From: Anaspis maculata
Lineage: Eukaryota; Arthropoda; Insecta; Coleoptera; Scraptiidae
DNA length: 64,000 nucleotides
Assembly: GCA_949128115.1 (NCBI GenBank)
Contig: OX421964.1
Location: 45,796,601-45,860,600, forward strand
Direction: 5' to 3'
Shown here: positions 9,813 to 21,570 of the stretch, piece after piece
How positions within the stretch are numbered: position 1 is the stretch's first letter
How the letters are laid out: each line of letters begins with the position of its first letter
Position numbers and translations under genes: made by a program
The notes under the pieces: model-generated
Databases searched by the model: none
What the model saw: only the letters and a program-made list of their open reading frames with translations
Told to the model about the DNA's origin: nothing

Positions 9813-12507
9813 ATGCGGACAGATGCAAGTCCGGTAGCTTACCTTTCAAATTAAAATGTCCGGTGAAATACGGACCGCAATTAAAAACACACGTCGAGGT
9901 GCTACTTTGAGTTATGGCGTGCTTTTCAGGGTACCTACTGTTGATAAAGGTAAAGGTACTCGTACCTTTAAAGTTTATCGCGCTAAAAATATTGACACTG
10001 CACACTGGTGGTGTTTGTTTGGGAGGGGAATATGGATTTGATAAAACTGGACGACCAATTTTAAAGCCATAATCTCTTATCTGAGGCCTTGTCAAAGAGA
10101 TACATCGGAGGTGTCGGCCCGCGTGGATCCCCTATCGTCTGAGTAGATAGGGATGCATTTTATTTATAGATAAGTGCTCAATCTATTTTCATATATAAAC
10201 AGGAGGGATGAGTCAAGTGTTATTTTATGGTGATAAATTGATGCATTCCTGGAGATTCGAACGAGACGTGGCACGGGCAAATATTGATGGGATTTCCGAA
10301 AAAAACGTTCTTTGGATGTAACATCCTCAGCGAGGTGTCCATGTGTTTTGATCAGAGTTATCTCTTCAAAATACTGTATAAATATATTTGCCCCAGGACA
10401 AGCATTAGTTTTTCTTGGGAATTCTTGACGACTATCTGTGATGCTAGTGGCGATTTTCGTCTCCAATCACGTTTCAATTTATAAATGATGTACTGAAATT
10501 ATTGTGAGCATTCACCTATGTAGGTACCAATAGCTACTTATAGGTAAATATAAACACACACTTCGTCATTCAAATATTATTAAGCTTGATCTGTATACCT
10601 GTACAAAATAAACAAAGGCGTGGTGTGAGAATTGCTAATAGAGACGTGAAAATATACATAAGAAGGTTATCACGATTGGTTTGAAAATTTTCATAATCTA
10701 ATCATTCTATAATCGCTTAGCAGGGAGACTTCGAGAAACCGCGGTTCCTGGAGAAAACAGCAGGAACTCAATAGCAAATGTAGGCCCGATCAGTTAATTA
10801 TTGTATAATATATAATACCTATTAAAGTCGAAGGTCAAAGTCACCTCGATCATTTCATCTCTTTACGACCGTTTATCCAACAAAAACCTCGACAACGCAT
10901 ATTCGCCTTCATCACAATAACAATCGAACTTTTGCATTACTAGGTAATTATTTTTCGCCCTCCAACAAAGAGCAGCCGTGCTGTAATTACAAAATGCTAT
11001 ATAATTATGCAATGTAGGCCTGATGCACTACACTCATGACGACATTTTTTCAGACGTGAAACACAATAAGCTCCACGGTATGTGTAACTGAGACGTGGGT
11101 TTCGGTTTTGTTCGAGACCTCAGACAAAACACCCGACAAGAATAGACAAAACAGACCTTCTCAAGTGGGTATTACTGCACAGGGTTTATAACAGGTGCGC
11201 CGTCTTGTGCCCAAATTTGGACTGCGGGCGCAATAAAGTCTCAAAATACGCAAATGATCACTCCTGAAACAGCTCTCTACTTCTCGGACTTGGTTAACTC
11301 CAACATAAATCAAAGTGAAGGAATCCTCCGCGCGCCATCACAAAAAAATACGTCAGCTATCATAATTTACGATTTGGTTGTCTCGCAAAACCTCGCCGAA
11401 TGCGCTAGCTCCTTCTCATTCAATGATTTCGGGGTGAATGAATGCAGTTGGTGTTTGCGGAACGGGCGAAAATGGTCCTTAATCACAATTACTTGGGGCT
11501 AAGGTGTCCTGCAGATACCGCTTTCTTGGGTCTTTTATAAGAAATCGCGCTTTGTTCGATTTCAATAGCACAGGTTATGTTTTGTGCTCGATTCGAACCC
11601 CTATACCTATAATGTGTGTGCCTAAGCCCGCTGCCATAGCACCAGAGATTCCGGCGGCCCGGTGGTGTTTTCCTGGGTGCATGCCATTGGCTTGTGGACG
11701 AAAGAGACGTGCGACACAATCTTGAAGGCTTGCGCCCCAACAATTACAAGTCTGAAAGTCTGGCAAGTTTGTACAAGTGCTGAACTTCAAGTATTCTATC
11801 ATAACGTCTTTCGTGCAAAAGAAAAGGAAAAGTGCAATCTCATTCTTGTTATTTTGTCCAGTCCGTAGTATCTGGGTTAATAAACCTCTAATCTCCGCGG
11901 GCTTTGCATTTGATCCTTCTTCACTATTCTGTTACGTGCCAGCGGGATAAACAATAAAGAGGGCACCCCCCCCCGCGCCCCACATCATCTGCGTCCGTGA
12001 ATTTTATCATGAATCGCATTATTATTGTTTTTGAGAAAGGATTACTCCAGTAGCATTCTGGAGCATTCTCATTCTTGAAGCATTCTCGAGAAATCTCATT
12101 TTGAAATTTTTTCGTCACATCGGAATTTTAGTCTTTCGATTCAAGTGGCCAAGGAGTTTTCACGACAATGCTTCTCTGAATGCTTCCAGAAGCTCTATCT
12201 TAAAGACCATAGGTTGAGGTTGCAGAAAGTTGAAAACCAAACTATAGGGGATTTCATTGGCTTCAAAATGAAAATGACCTTACCTATATATTTCGCTGTT
12301 ATATGAACCAAAATCAAGATATTCGGCAAAAACCACGCTAGTACACTTCTTGTTGATGATGGAACATGACGCCGACATTTCCGATCGTTTCAAGCTAGTT
12401 TTCAGCCTACTAGTAATTATTGCCTTATTGTTTTCTCTGGCTCCTGGGCTGCAACCTGCAAATGAATTGCAGGACGCGAGAGACTTCCTCCAATATAGAT
12501 ATGTAAT
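9813..12507. other. No gene seen; one tRNA-like B-box
   Basis: Short open frames only. On the minus strand at about 11580-11665 the sequence contains GGTTCGAATC preceded by TGGCAGCGGGCTTAGG, resembling the B and A boxes of a tRNA-derived sequence. No cloverleaf closes, so it may be a decayed SINE head. A C-rich tract (CCCCCCCCGCGCCCC) lies at about 11965. Confidence 0.3.
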
Positions 12508-12572
12508 GTACAGGGTGATCCACCGAGATTCCTCCCTCCCCCCTGTTGAAATTTTTCTTGTCGATTTTAAAT

Positions 12573-12963
12573 TTTGACACCTTGTACCTATCTGAATATT
12601 AGAAATGATGCGGCTTTTTCTTCTGAATCCAGATATAATATTTGATATCTGGATAATATCATATACAAGGTGTTCACTTTTACACTTCTTACCCCAGATT
12701 CCTTCCCGACAAATTTTTTCCAAAAAAATCACCGGAACAGGTCGATTTTCATCGATGTCCCAGATGTCTCCCTGAAAATAAAAATCGACCTGTTCCGGCG
12801 CTTTTATTGAAAAAATTTGGCGAGAGAAAGGGAAATGAGAAATCTTGGGTAAGAAGTGTGAAAATGAACATTCTGTATATGATCTTATTTGATAATCTAA
12901 TTATAATCTGGACTCAGAAAAATAAGCCTTATCATTTCCAATATTTAGATACAAGTTGTCAAA
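12573..12963. repeat. Long inverted repeat with ~185-bp arms
   Basis: The left arm (from about 12573, TTTGACACCTTGTACCT) and the right arm (ending AGATACAAGTTGTCAAA) are imperfect reverse complements that meet around 12755-12775, where GGAACAGGTCGATTTT pairs with AAAATCGACCTGTTCC. Almost the whole element is arm. There is no coding potential. It ends two bases before the next inverted-repeat element at 12965. Confidence 0.65.
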
Positions 12964-14265
12964 GAAAGGCCATAGCAGGATAAGGGGCCGAAAAGTGCCC
13001 CCGCTCGGATTCAACTGAAATTCACATCACACGTCCTACTTGGTACTAGAATACATCATACAAAATATTAGCCCGATAGCTCCACCAGGGGGCCCCCTCC
13101 CGGGGGTATGCAAAAATTCAAAAAAAATTATTTTCTCAAAAATTAGGGAAAGGAAAAATTTGAAAAAAACGTACAGTATACATATTGATAGTGGGCTTCT
13201 AAAACACATCAAAACATCAAGATTGCTAGTCAAAAAATATATGAATTTCAATTTTTCAGATTTTTTAATTTTTTTTTCCCATGAAGGAATTTTTTGACCA
13301 AGATTGTACATATCCTCCAACATTACTACTTATCTGATGTATATAAGAAAAAAATTAGAAGTTGCAAGTTTATGCGGAAGACAGTCAAATTTTGAAAAAA
13401 CTCATTTTTTCCGCGTCAATTCAGGTGACGAAAATTGATAAATGTGAGGATGAGTTAATGGCGCTGAAATGATCATATTATCTTCATATTATCTTATGCA
13501 GAAATGAAATGTGCCATCAATGTCAAACAGTAATCAAAATTGCTCAAAACCGTAAAAAGCGAGAGAAATAAAAACATTTATTTTTATGAAAAAAAAAGAT
13601 ACATGCAGGAAGGAATAACTGTGTATTAATGCATACTGATAATAAGGAGACATCATACAAAACACAAACAAATCACGTTTTAATTAGAAAAGAAGAAATT
13701 TTTACAAAATACAGAAAAATATTGAGAGAAAACACAGGTGAGGAAAATTGACAAATGTGAGGATGAGTTGAAGGCACTTGAACTATTACCTCCATATTGT
13801 GATCCCATGAAGAGTGAAATGTGCCATCAATGCCAAATAATAATCAAAAAAGCTCAAAACCGCAAATAGCGAATGAATTTAAAAAAAAAAATTTCAGGAA
13901 AAAAAATTGCAGGACGGAATGATTAAAGGCTCAATTGGAAAACTACTTGATCAAAGTAGAAAAAAACACGGTGTTTTTACTATCAGCACAGCTAAGCTGT
14001 CGGTGTCTCGACATATCACAGTTTTTTTTGAGTTTGCCAGATATAATACCAGCACGAGTTTCTTTCACTTCGATCGAGTAGTTTTTGAATCAAACTATCT
14101 TTTCCCCTCCAAAAACGGTAACTACATTTATTCTCGACGTCGCGTCGGCGTCGCTTGAAGTCTCCGCTTTGAAATGAATTGTTCGTAAGTGAGTCTACAG
14201 AATTATGTCCCGTAGATTGTTTACTGCGCATTCAAAATATGTATATTCATTGTTTGTGATGTTAT

Positions 14266-14469
14266 TGTTACGAGCGGCGATCCCGTGCATTTGGGTAAAC
14301 ACGCGATTTTTCTGGATTCTTCCATCCATCATGTAGCGGTGTAGATAGAAGAGATAATTGTTATAGATAATTGTTGACGTGTATTTATCGTAGTACGCAG
14401 TAATAAACAGTGTGTGTTTTAAAACGATCGTCTCAATTATATTCGAACCCATACGCGAAGTACGTAACA
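14266..14469 (+). mobile_element. Truncated solo LTR, TGTTACG...CGTAACA
   Basis: The element begins TGTTACGAGCG, ends CGTAACA and is flanked by TTAT on both sides (14262-14265 and 14470-14473), as expected of a 4-bp Gypsy-type duplication. It matches both ends of the 524-bp LTR at 19521-20044 (shared ACGATCGTCTCAATTATATT near the 3' end) but lacks about 320 bp of the middle. Insertion into the foldback core therefore postdates that element. Confidence 0.62.
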
Positions 14470-14808
14470 TTATTCTAGATCACGTCTTTGCAGAAAAATT
14501 TATTGCAATTGAAGCATTTCCTCTTTATTGAAAACATCGATTTGAAGGCTTGATTTTTGCTCCAAAAAGTCATTTTACCAAAAAAAAAAAATAAACGGGA
14601 TATAGGTTTCTTTTTTTGAGGAGAAAGAGATAGCTTGATCTGAAAACTACTCAATCAAAGTGAAAGAAATGCATGATGGCATTATTCTTTGACAAAATCG
14701 AGAGAAAAACCTGTAATATTTCGAGACACTGACAGCTTAGCTGTGCTGATTAACACCGAGGGTTTTTCTCATTTTGATCGAGTAGATTTTAAATTGAGCC
14801 TTTACCGT

Positions 14809-15037
14809 GGGTTCCACCAAAATATTTAACCAGCTGATAGCTAACTCGAGATTTATTTTGATGGATTCTGGCCAAATGATCAATGTAAATTCAGGTTTCA
14901 CGCTGAGTAATTAACCAAAGGGTGGTATACTTGCGATTTAACATATTTTCCAAAATGAATCTACCAACATTGACCAGAAAAAAATCCGTTTAATCTCGGC
15001 TTAGCTTAAACCGCTCTTAAATTTTTTGGTGGAACCC
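14809..15037. repeat. MITE with GGGTTCCACCAAAA inverted ends
   Basis: The ends GGGTTCCACCAAAA and its complement (with one to two mismatches further in, reaching ATTTAA) bound 229 bp with no open frame. It interrupts the right arm of the foldback element. A target duplication is not clear. Confidence 0.55.
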
Positions 15038-15087
15038 GTGGTTAGTCATTCTTTCCTGCGATTTTTTTCTCTGAAAATAATGGTGTA

Positions 15088-15210
15088 TCATTCAACAAGC
15101 GGGTAATGATTGCTTCTTACTCACGAGGATGCAGTTTGCCGACACGAGCCTTGGCGGGTGTCGTGAAGCATCCGAATGAGTAATAGCCATTACCCGCGAG
15201 TAGAATACTA
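15088..15210. repeat. Hairpin repeat with CGGGTAATG arms
   Basis: CGGGTAATG plus TTACTCA and GGATGC on the left pair with GCATCC, TGAGTAA and CATTACCCG on the right, around a G+C-rich loop with CGACACGAGCC and GGGTGTCG. It looks like a small palindromic MITE inserted next to the previous one. Confidence 0.5.
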
Positions 15211-16239
15211 TGCTTTATCCAGTCTTATTGAAAAATGCAGGCATGTATGTGCGTGATAATGCGTGCATTATTCAATATGATTGGATAAAATATTTATTTC
15301 ATTCGTTTTTTTGCGGTTTTGACCTTTTTTGATTACTATTTGGCATTGATGGCACATTTCACTCTTCATGGGATCACAATATGAAGGTAATAGTTCAAGT
15401 GCCTTCAACTCATCCTCACATTTGTCAATTTTCCTCACCTGTGTTTTCCCTCAATATTTTTCTGTATTTTGTAAAAATTTCTTCTTTTCTAATTAAAACG
15501 TGATTTGTTTGTGTTTTGTATGATGTCTCCTTATTATCAGTATGCATTAATACACAGTTATTCCTTCCTGCATGTATCTTTTTTTTCATAAAAATAAATA
15601 TTTTTATTTTTCTCGCTTTCTACGGTTTTGAGCAATTTTGATTACTGTTTGACATTGATGGCACATTTCATTTTTGCATAAGATAATATGAAGATAATAT
15701 GATCATTTCAGCGCCATTAACTCATCCTCACATTTATCAATTTTCGTCACCTGAATTGACGCGGAAAAAATAAGTTTTTTCAAAATTTGACTGTCTTCCG
15801 CATGGACTTGCAACTTGTAATTTTTTTCTTATATACATCAGATAAGTAGTAATGTTGGAGGATATGTACAATCTTGGTCAAAAAATTCCTTCATGGGAAA
15901 AAAAAATTCAAAAACTGAAAAATTGAAATTCATATATTTTTTGACTAGCAATCTTGATGTTTTGATGTGTTTCAGAAGCCCACTACCAATATGTATACTG
16001 TACGTTTTTTTCAAATTTTTCCTTTCCCTAATTTTTGAGAAAATAATTTTTTTTGAATTTTTGCATACCCCCGGGAGAGGGCCTCCCTGGTGGAGCTATC
16101 GGGCTAATATTTGGTATGATGTATTCTAGTACCAAGTAGGACGTGTGATGTGAATTTCAGTTGAATCCGAGCGGGGGCACTTTTCGGCCCCTTATCCTGC
16201 TATGGCCTTTGGAAGATTTTTTGGAACACTGTATACTAC

Positions 16240-17153
16240 ATACCGTCCGGTTTTTTTTCTAGGCCCCAGCGCGTAGCGCCTTTATTATGGGTTCCACACC
16301 CAACATATTATATATTTTTGAAATCAGAAGAACAAAATCTTTCGATTGATGGTATGTCAAATTATTTTTGACAGATGTCATTTTTTGACAATTGACAGAA
16401 TAGTACTTGTGATACATCATTTTGAAGCCCATTCATTTCTGACGAAAACTGTGTCTTCATTTTTGGAATAGGATGTTTTTCGCAACTTCTGGAGGTCTTG
16501 AAATAGGAAAAATTGTTGAAATTCAGAAATACTCAATAAGTACGTAAGTAGGCAAAACAGGTATTTTTAATAATAGCTAATGATAATAATTAATAAATAA
16601 TCACAATGAAATGAAAAATGTCCTGAAGAAGTTATTTGGAATGACCGTTCCCTTGAATAAGAAATTCAACGACCGGTGAATTGGAACTGCCAGCCCAACG
16701 CGATAGTATCCGAGGTGGCCATGTATGACCCCCTCGACTTTTTTATGATCCTATATTTGAAAGATAAAGTGTTTCTAGAATCTCCCGCTGATTTGGACGA
16801 TTCAAAATCAGAATATTATCATCAGTTGATATTAAAAGTACCTATTAATTATTGAGTAGGTATTTCTGAATTTTAACAATTTTTCCTATTCAAAGACCCC
16901 CAGAAGCTGTAAAAGACATCCTATTCTAGAAATGAAAACACAGTTCTCCTAAGAATTTTATGAGCTTTAAAATGGTGTGTCACAAGTACTATTCCGTCAA
17001 TTGTCAAAAAATGACATCTCTCAAAAATAATTTGACATACCATCAATCGAAAGATTTTGTTCTTCTTATTTCAAAAATATATAATGTGTTGGGTGTAAAA
17101 CCCATAATAAAGGCGCTATAAGCTGGGGCCTAGAAAAAAAAAACGGACGGTAT
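16240..17153. mobile_element. TIR element with ~300-bp arms and 14-bp flanking repeats
   Basis: The ends ATACCGTCCG are followed by a T-rich run and CTAGGCCCCAGC on the left; the right end is the complement. Arms match over about 300 bp (to about 16545 and from about 16855), leaving a 310-bp core without coding potential. The flanks ACACTGTATACTAC at 16226-16239 and 17154-17167 are identical. If this is a target duplication it is unusually long for a cut-and-paste element; part of it may be ambiguous because ATA occurs on both sides. Confidence 0.65.
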
Positions 17154-17167
17154 ACACTGTATACTAC

Positions 17168-18548
17168 ATATAAGATATAAGAAAAATGGTGTCCAAATTT
17201 GAATTCTACAGGAAAAATGGTTAAGAAAAATTTCTTTTCCCACCAATTTATTCCAACAGGAAAAATTTTCACGAGGGGAAGAAGGGGAATATCGGTGGAT
17301 CACCTGTACTTACATGAATAGTGATCTTATATGAGTGGATACTAACAATCACATGTCGTTTTTCACTTGACATCCACTCACTAATTGCCATATTTTTTGC
17401 GTCCGTTATAAGTTTCCTAGAAACATTTGTCCCGATGTTCGTTCTCAATTTTAATTGTTGTTGTTTTTTGTAGTGCAAGATTGATAATGACCTGATGCTT
17501 TTGGAGATTGAAACTGCTCTTGAATAAAGAAAAGAAGCTGTGGAGAGAACAAGGCTTGATTCAATTGTAAATTAAACTTTACTAGGAGAGTGATTCTTTC
17601 ACCCTATCGAATTGAAGATGTGAGAAATGCAAACGAAAGTCAACCCATGCCGGAGTTCGACTATACACGAAGGAGCTAGTAGTGAGATGTTAGATGTTTC
17701 CACTGCAAGTTTATTACAAGTAGTGACGGATATTTTCCATGGTCAAAGAAGTGATATACCTCAAACCTACGACAAGTAATAATTACTATCAAACGCCAGT
17801 GATAAACTAGGTAACAATGTAGCATTGATACCTATATTTGCAAAGTGCCTGGAGCTACCTGAACTATTACACAGCAAATCATTTCTAATGATAATGTAAA
17901 GTACCTATCTTGCAGAAAGACTCCAATTTTTACAAGTCTTTTGAATATTTATCACTGGGGTTCACATTTCAACCTAAAACACGATAAAGCTTATTACATT
18001 ATGTGGTAGTACCTAGCACCCATGATTTTTTTATGAAAAATCTTCTCACGGTTTGCACCGCGCATTTATTATACCTAACCTCAATTTTTTTCGGTTACAT
18101 GCACGTGAGTTTCGGCCTAGGTAACCCAATAATTCAGCTCACTAAAATATTTAGATTTATTAATTTCACAGTGTGAGATTAAGGCCCTCTAACGAGTGGA
18201 AGTGCACACATGCAAAAAAAAAACTTGAAATTATGCGGGTCTATAGATGCTGCCGGGGCGCATCCTGTGGGATTAAAATGTTTCGAATTATTGTTATGCG
18301 TCATTTAAAAGGGTCCAGAGCAGAGCTCGATTTGCATTATAGTGAGAGATTGCAAAAAAGTGCACCTCACCCGCGGTGAAACATACCACCAACCGAAGTC
18401 ATTACCATTACATGGGTTTTTTGCCTAACGCAACAGAGGTCTTTTGGAGTCCATTATTGCGTGTAAAATAGGTATGAGTTTCACCAGGAATGAAGAACTT
18501 GTTATGCTGATGCTAGTGAGGCAGTTTAAAGTAAAGTTAAAGTTGACG
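17168..18548. other. No gene seen
   Basis: AT-rich sequence with fortuitous short frames only. No repeat boundary or splice-bounded frame stands out. Confidence 0.3.
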
Positions 18549-19039
18549 CAGTGGCGGACTAAGAGAATTGGGGGCCCTGGGCGGAACTGTGAGATGGGGC
18601 CCCCAAAGAGTAAAAGTTGAGAATATGAAGGGGGGCCGAGAGACTTTTTGGCCCGCTCTGCCCCGCCGTAATTGAGCAAAAGCCTAAGAACCAAAAAAAT
18701 GAGCTGTTAAACTTACTTGACTATAAAACACAGAGTGGGGTGGTCAGAATTTGAGGACGGAGAGGGCAAAGCGAGGGGCAAAGGCAATGACGAGGGCGCA
18801 AATCGGCGAGAGGTAGCGCCGCAGGCGAAATTTTTTGGGCATGATAATAATAATGCTGATGATAATCGGTATATTCCATTCGTTTCGCGATTTTGGTTTT
18901 TGACGCTTTTACCAAAATTACTTGATAATCAAACTTCTTTTCAGAAATTTTTTGGCTAGAAATAATTTTTTCTGTATCGGTTTAGTGTGCGATGAAGTGC
19001 CATGGGCGAAGGTGGCCGCCCCCTTTGGCTATGCCACTG
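18549..19039. mobile_element. Possible hAT-like MITE
   Basis: The left end CAGTGGCGGACTAAG and the complement of the right end, CAGTGGCATAGCCAAAG, share CAGTGGC. The interior has GGGGGCCCTGGGCGG and GGGCCCCC blocks typical of CAGTGGCGG-type hAT MITEs. The 8-bp flanks do not match, so the two ends may belong to different copies. Confidence 0.3.
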
Positions 19040-19520
19040 ACCATCAGTACCTACAAGAAGTTTTCGGTTCCAGCTTTGGATGTTGAATTGGATTTGGACT
19101 GCTGACTCAATGCTAAAACCTCCTCGTATATAAATACAACATTTAGGAATAATATGAATTTCTACTACCTGCAGTGCGCAGACAAGATAATTTTATTATT
19201 CTATCTTTACTTTTCTTGAATAAGGAATAATGAAACACAAAATTTCAAGGGCTTGCATGCCCCTGGCACTCTGACATTTGGGGCCGGGGCCCCTAAAGCC
19301 TAAAGTGAAAATAATTTTTAGAGATTCCGTGATACAGACACACCTCTATTGCCTGTGTATAGTAGGGTGGGCCGAAAAAATAAAAATTTGCCAAATCGAA
19401 AAATAATACTGCGGAAAACTTGTATTTGAGCTTTATAAGTATTCCTATGAAAATTTGAAAAAAATTATTTGTCATATTGTCATATTATGTCAAATTATGT
19501 CATAATTATTAGTAAAATAC

Positions 19521-20044
19521 TGTTACGAGCGACAATTCTCGTGCATTCTGGTAAACACGCAATATTTCTAGGGTCTTCCACGGCCGCAGTGTACAAATGC
19601 GCGGAGCTCTGGACATTTCTAGAGTGTGCGTGGTGGCATTGAAATGCATGGAGACTCAAACGCCCGATCAAGACACATCTGTCCATTTTGGCGGCGGTGC
19701 CACATATCAGAACACACGGGAAGCACGCGAAAGGTGTGTGATTATTCGGGAGTCGCCTTGAAAACCATATGCCGAGCCACTATGGAAATTGCTGGAGGAT
19801 GATAGACAGTTCGGGAACGCTAATCGGAGGCATATAAAAGCACCGTCCTTAGTGCGACAGTCAGTATCGAATTGGATTGCGAAGTGGTATCGAGCGGATT
19901 AAAAGCGAGTAGTAATCACAGCGATGATTCTGAGTAGGTAACTGTCGGCGTGTAGTTATTGTAGTTAGTACGCAGTAACAAAACAGTGTGTGTTTAGAAC
20001 GATCGTCTCAATTATATTCGAACCCGTACGCGAAATTCGTAACA
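19521..20044 (+). mobile_element. Solo LTR (Gypsy-type), full length
   Basis: The 524-bp sequence starts TGTTACGAGCG and ends CGTAACA, the TG...CA structure of an LTR. Near 19832 is a TATAAAAG box, and about 28 bp downstream GACAGTCAGT contains an arthropod-type TCAGT initiator, so U3/R are recognisable. A truncated relative is at 14266-14469 and a 5' fragment at 32007. No internal retrotransposon sequence is attached. No matching flanking duplication was seen. Confidence 0.62.
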
Positions 20045-21339
20045 TCACCTATAATCTTGAAAACAGAACTTGCAAAATTCTGAAAGCAAACAAAAACTTG
20101 ACAAAGCTCTCGACAAACCTAATACATATTTGGTACATGAAAGGTAAGTACTAGGACTACTAGGTCTGTGAGTAGTTGATACTGGGTATGCCTATACCAA
20201 GGGCCGGTATTGCTGAGGGTATTTCCATTCCCTCAAAAATTTTTGAATAGGCTATTTGTCCAATAAACCCTGCGCAGAGCGTAGAGCGCGAAGTTCATCA
20301 GCCAAACAGATTATCCGAAATGTTACCAAGAGAATTCTTGCCCTTTCTCAGATACTTTCCGAGAAAAAAGTCTAATATCTATAGCTAGCTCAAGCTTCGC
20401 GGCCTGACTTGAGCTAGTGCTTGGCGGTAGCCACCTTGGAAAGTTTCAAATTCATAAAGTAGGAACTGTTTGAAAGTGATACCTATAGTAGGTAAAGATT
20501 AAATTTGTTTCCAGGAGCCTTTCATAGAAATACCTACTTCGCAGCTTTTCACTTTGCCAAACTTCTGGGCAAAAACTGTATCTTGACATAAATAGTTGAC
20601 ATAATTTGAATAATTATCTTGAGTGCTCATTGAGATGTTTCCCTCATTATATGTATAAGGAAACATTACATAATACCCATTGACTTTGCGTGAACGTGGA
20701 ATCGATTGGGTGTAACAAAATCAATATTTTGATGTTTTACTATGTGTAACAGATCATGGACCGGGAGCAATATTGTTTTAGTGTATAGTTTTTCTCCTGT
20801 GGCTATAACTCCTTTGATTCTGTTTTTTTTTTCGACGGGGGCGGCGTCGGTAGTAACTATTTTTCCTGTAATGTCAAAGGGACAGGAAACACGATTACTT
20901 TTGTCCCGTTAAAACTTTTCTGTTCTCTGGTTTTGTTTTTGTCTTCAGGGGCATCTGTGTAACTCGCTTCCTTCTCGTTTTTTGCGTCTGGAGCAGGAGC
21001 GGATTTTTTAAACGATAAATTATTAAGTGATTCAAAGGCGTCTGAAAGAGTTATCCCAAACACCACACACAATCATGCATTGCTAAGGCGCCGACCCGAC
21101 TCCCGGTGACAATAAGTGTTTCAGAGGCGTCCGACAAAGCTATCCGGGAGCTATCTCAAACGGACCAACCGTACGACCGGCGAAGTGCGAGTGCATCATT
21201 TGCCGGCGAGGCGGCGAGCACACACACATGTGTTGCCAAGGTGACCCGACTCCCGGCCGACCATACACACGAACGCTAAAGCATGACACGAACTTGTTAC
21301 AGACAGACAAACCTAGCGCTATTCTTATGTATATAGGTT
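20045..21339. other. No confident gene; one coding-like frame
   Basis: A 71-residue minus-strand frame ending at 20857 (ends GTKVIVFPVPLTLQEK) has coding-like composition but no recognised domain. Upstream of it, 21060-21260 holds a degenerate tandem repeat (two copies of AAGG followed by GACCCGACTCCCGG). Confidence 0.25.
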
Positions 21340-21570
21340 GACGCAGGGCGGCCGCCTCGCCTCCATTCTTGACAACCTGTTGTATTTTTTCGGCACTAAA
21401 AATTCACAACTTACGCAGGGCGGCCGCTTTAGGTCTCGAAAATCATATTATCAGTTTCTTTTTCGACACTCAATTTTTCGTTTAAAAAAAAAGGGCGATC
21501 TTTCGTCGCCCTGGATTTTGGCCGCCCTTGTGCAGGGGCACTCCTAGCACACCACTCAGAATCGGCCCTG
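21340..21570. mobile_element. Probable hAT-like MITE fragment
   Basis: CGCAGGGCGGCCGC occurs twice about 73 bp apart, and the right edge read inward begins CAGGGCCGATTCTG with nearby GGGCGACG and AGGGCGGCC blocks. The terminus resembles CAGGG-type hAT MITEs. No complementary left terminus or flanking duplication could be fixed. Confidence 0.3.

Larger units (their letters stand above)
12965..16210. mobile_element. Foldback-like element, ~0.9-kb terminal inverted repeats
   Basis: The end AAAGGCCATAGCAGGATAAG (12965) reappears as its complement ending at 16210, and the match continues, with scattered differences, through 13875 on the left and back to 15295 on the right. The inner segment 13925-14020 is also mirrored at 14715-14805. 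Each arm contains an internal direct repeat of about 310 bp (GTGAGGATGAGTT at about 13445 and 13755). The right arm is separated from the inner inverted block by a MITE (14809-15037) and a hairpin (15088-15210), and the core holds a truncated LTR (14266-14469). No transposase is visible. Confidence 0.68.

Noticed and set aside
13036..16129. Frames with FLTSNLDVLMCFRSPL on both strands
   Set aside because: Same mirror-image effect from the 12965-16210 arms.
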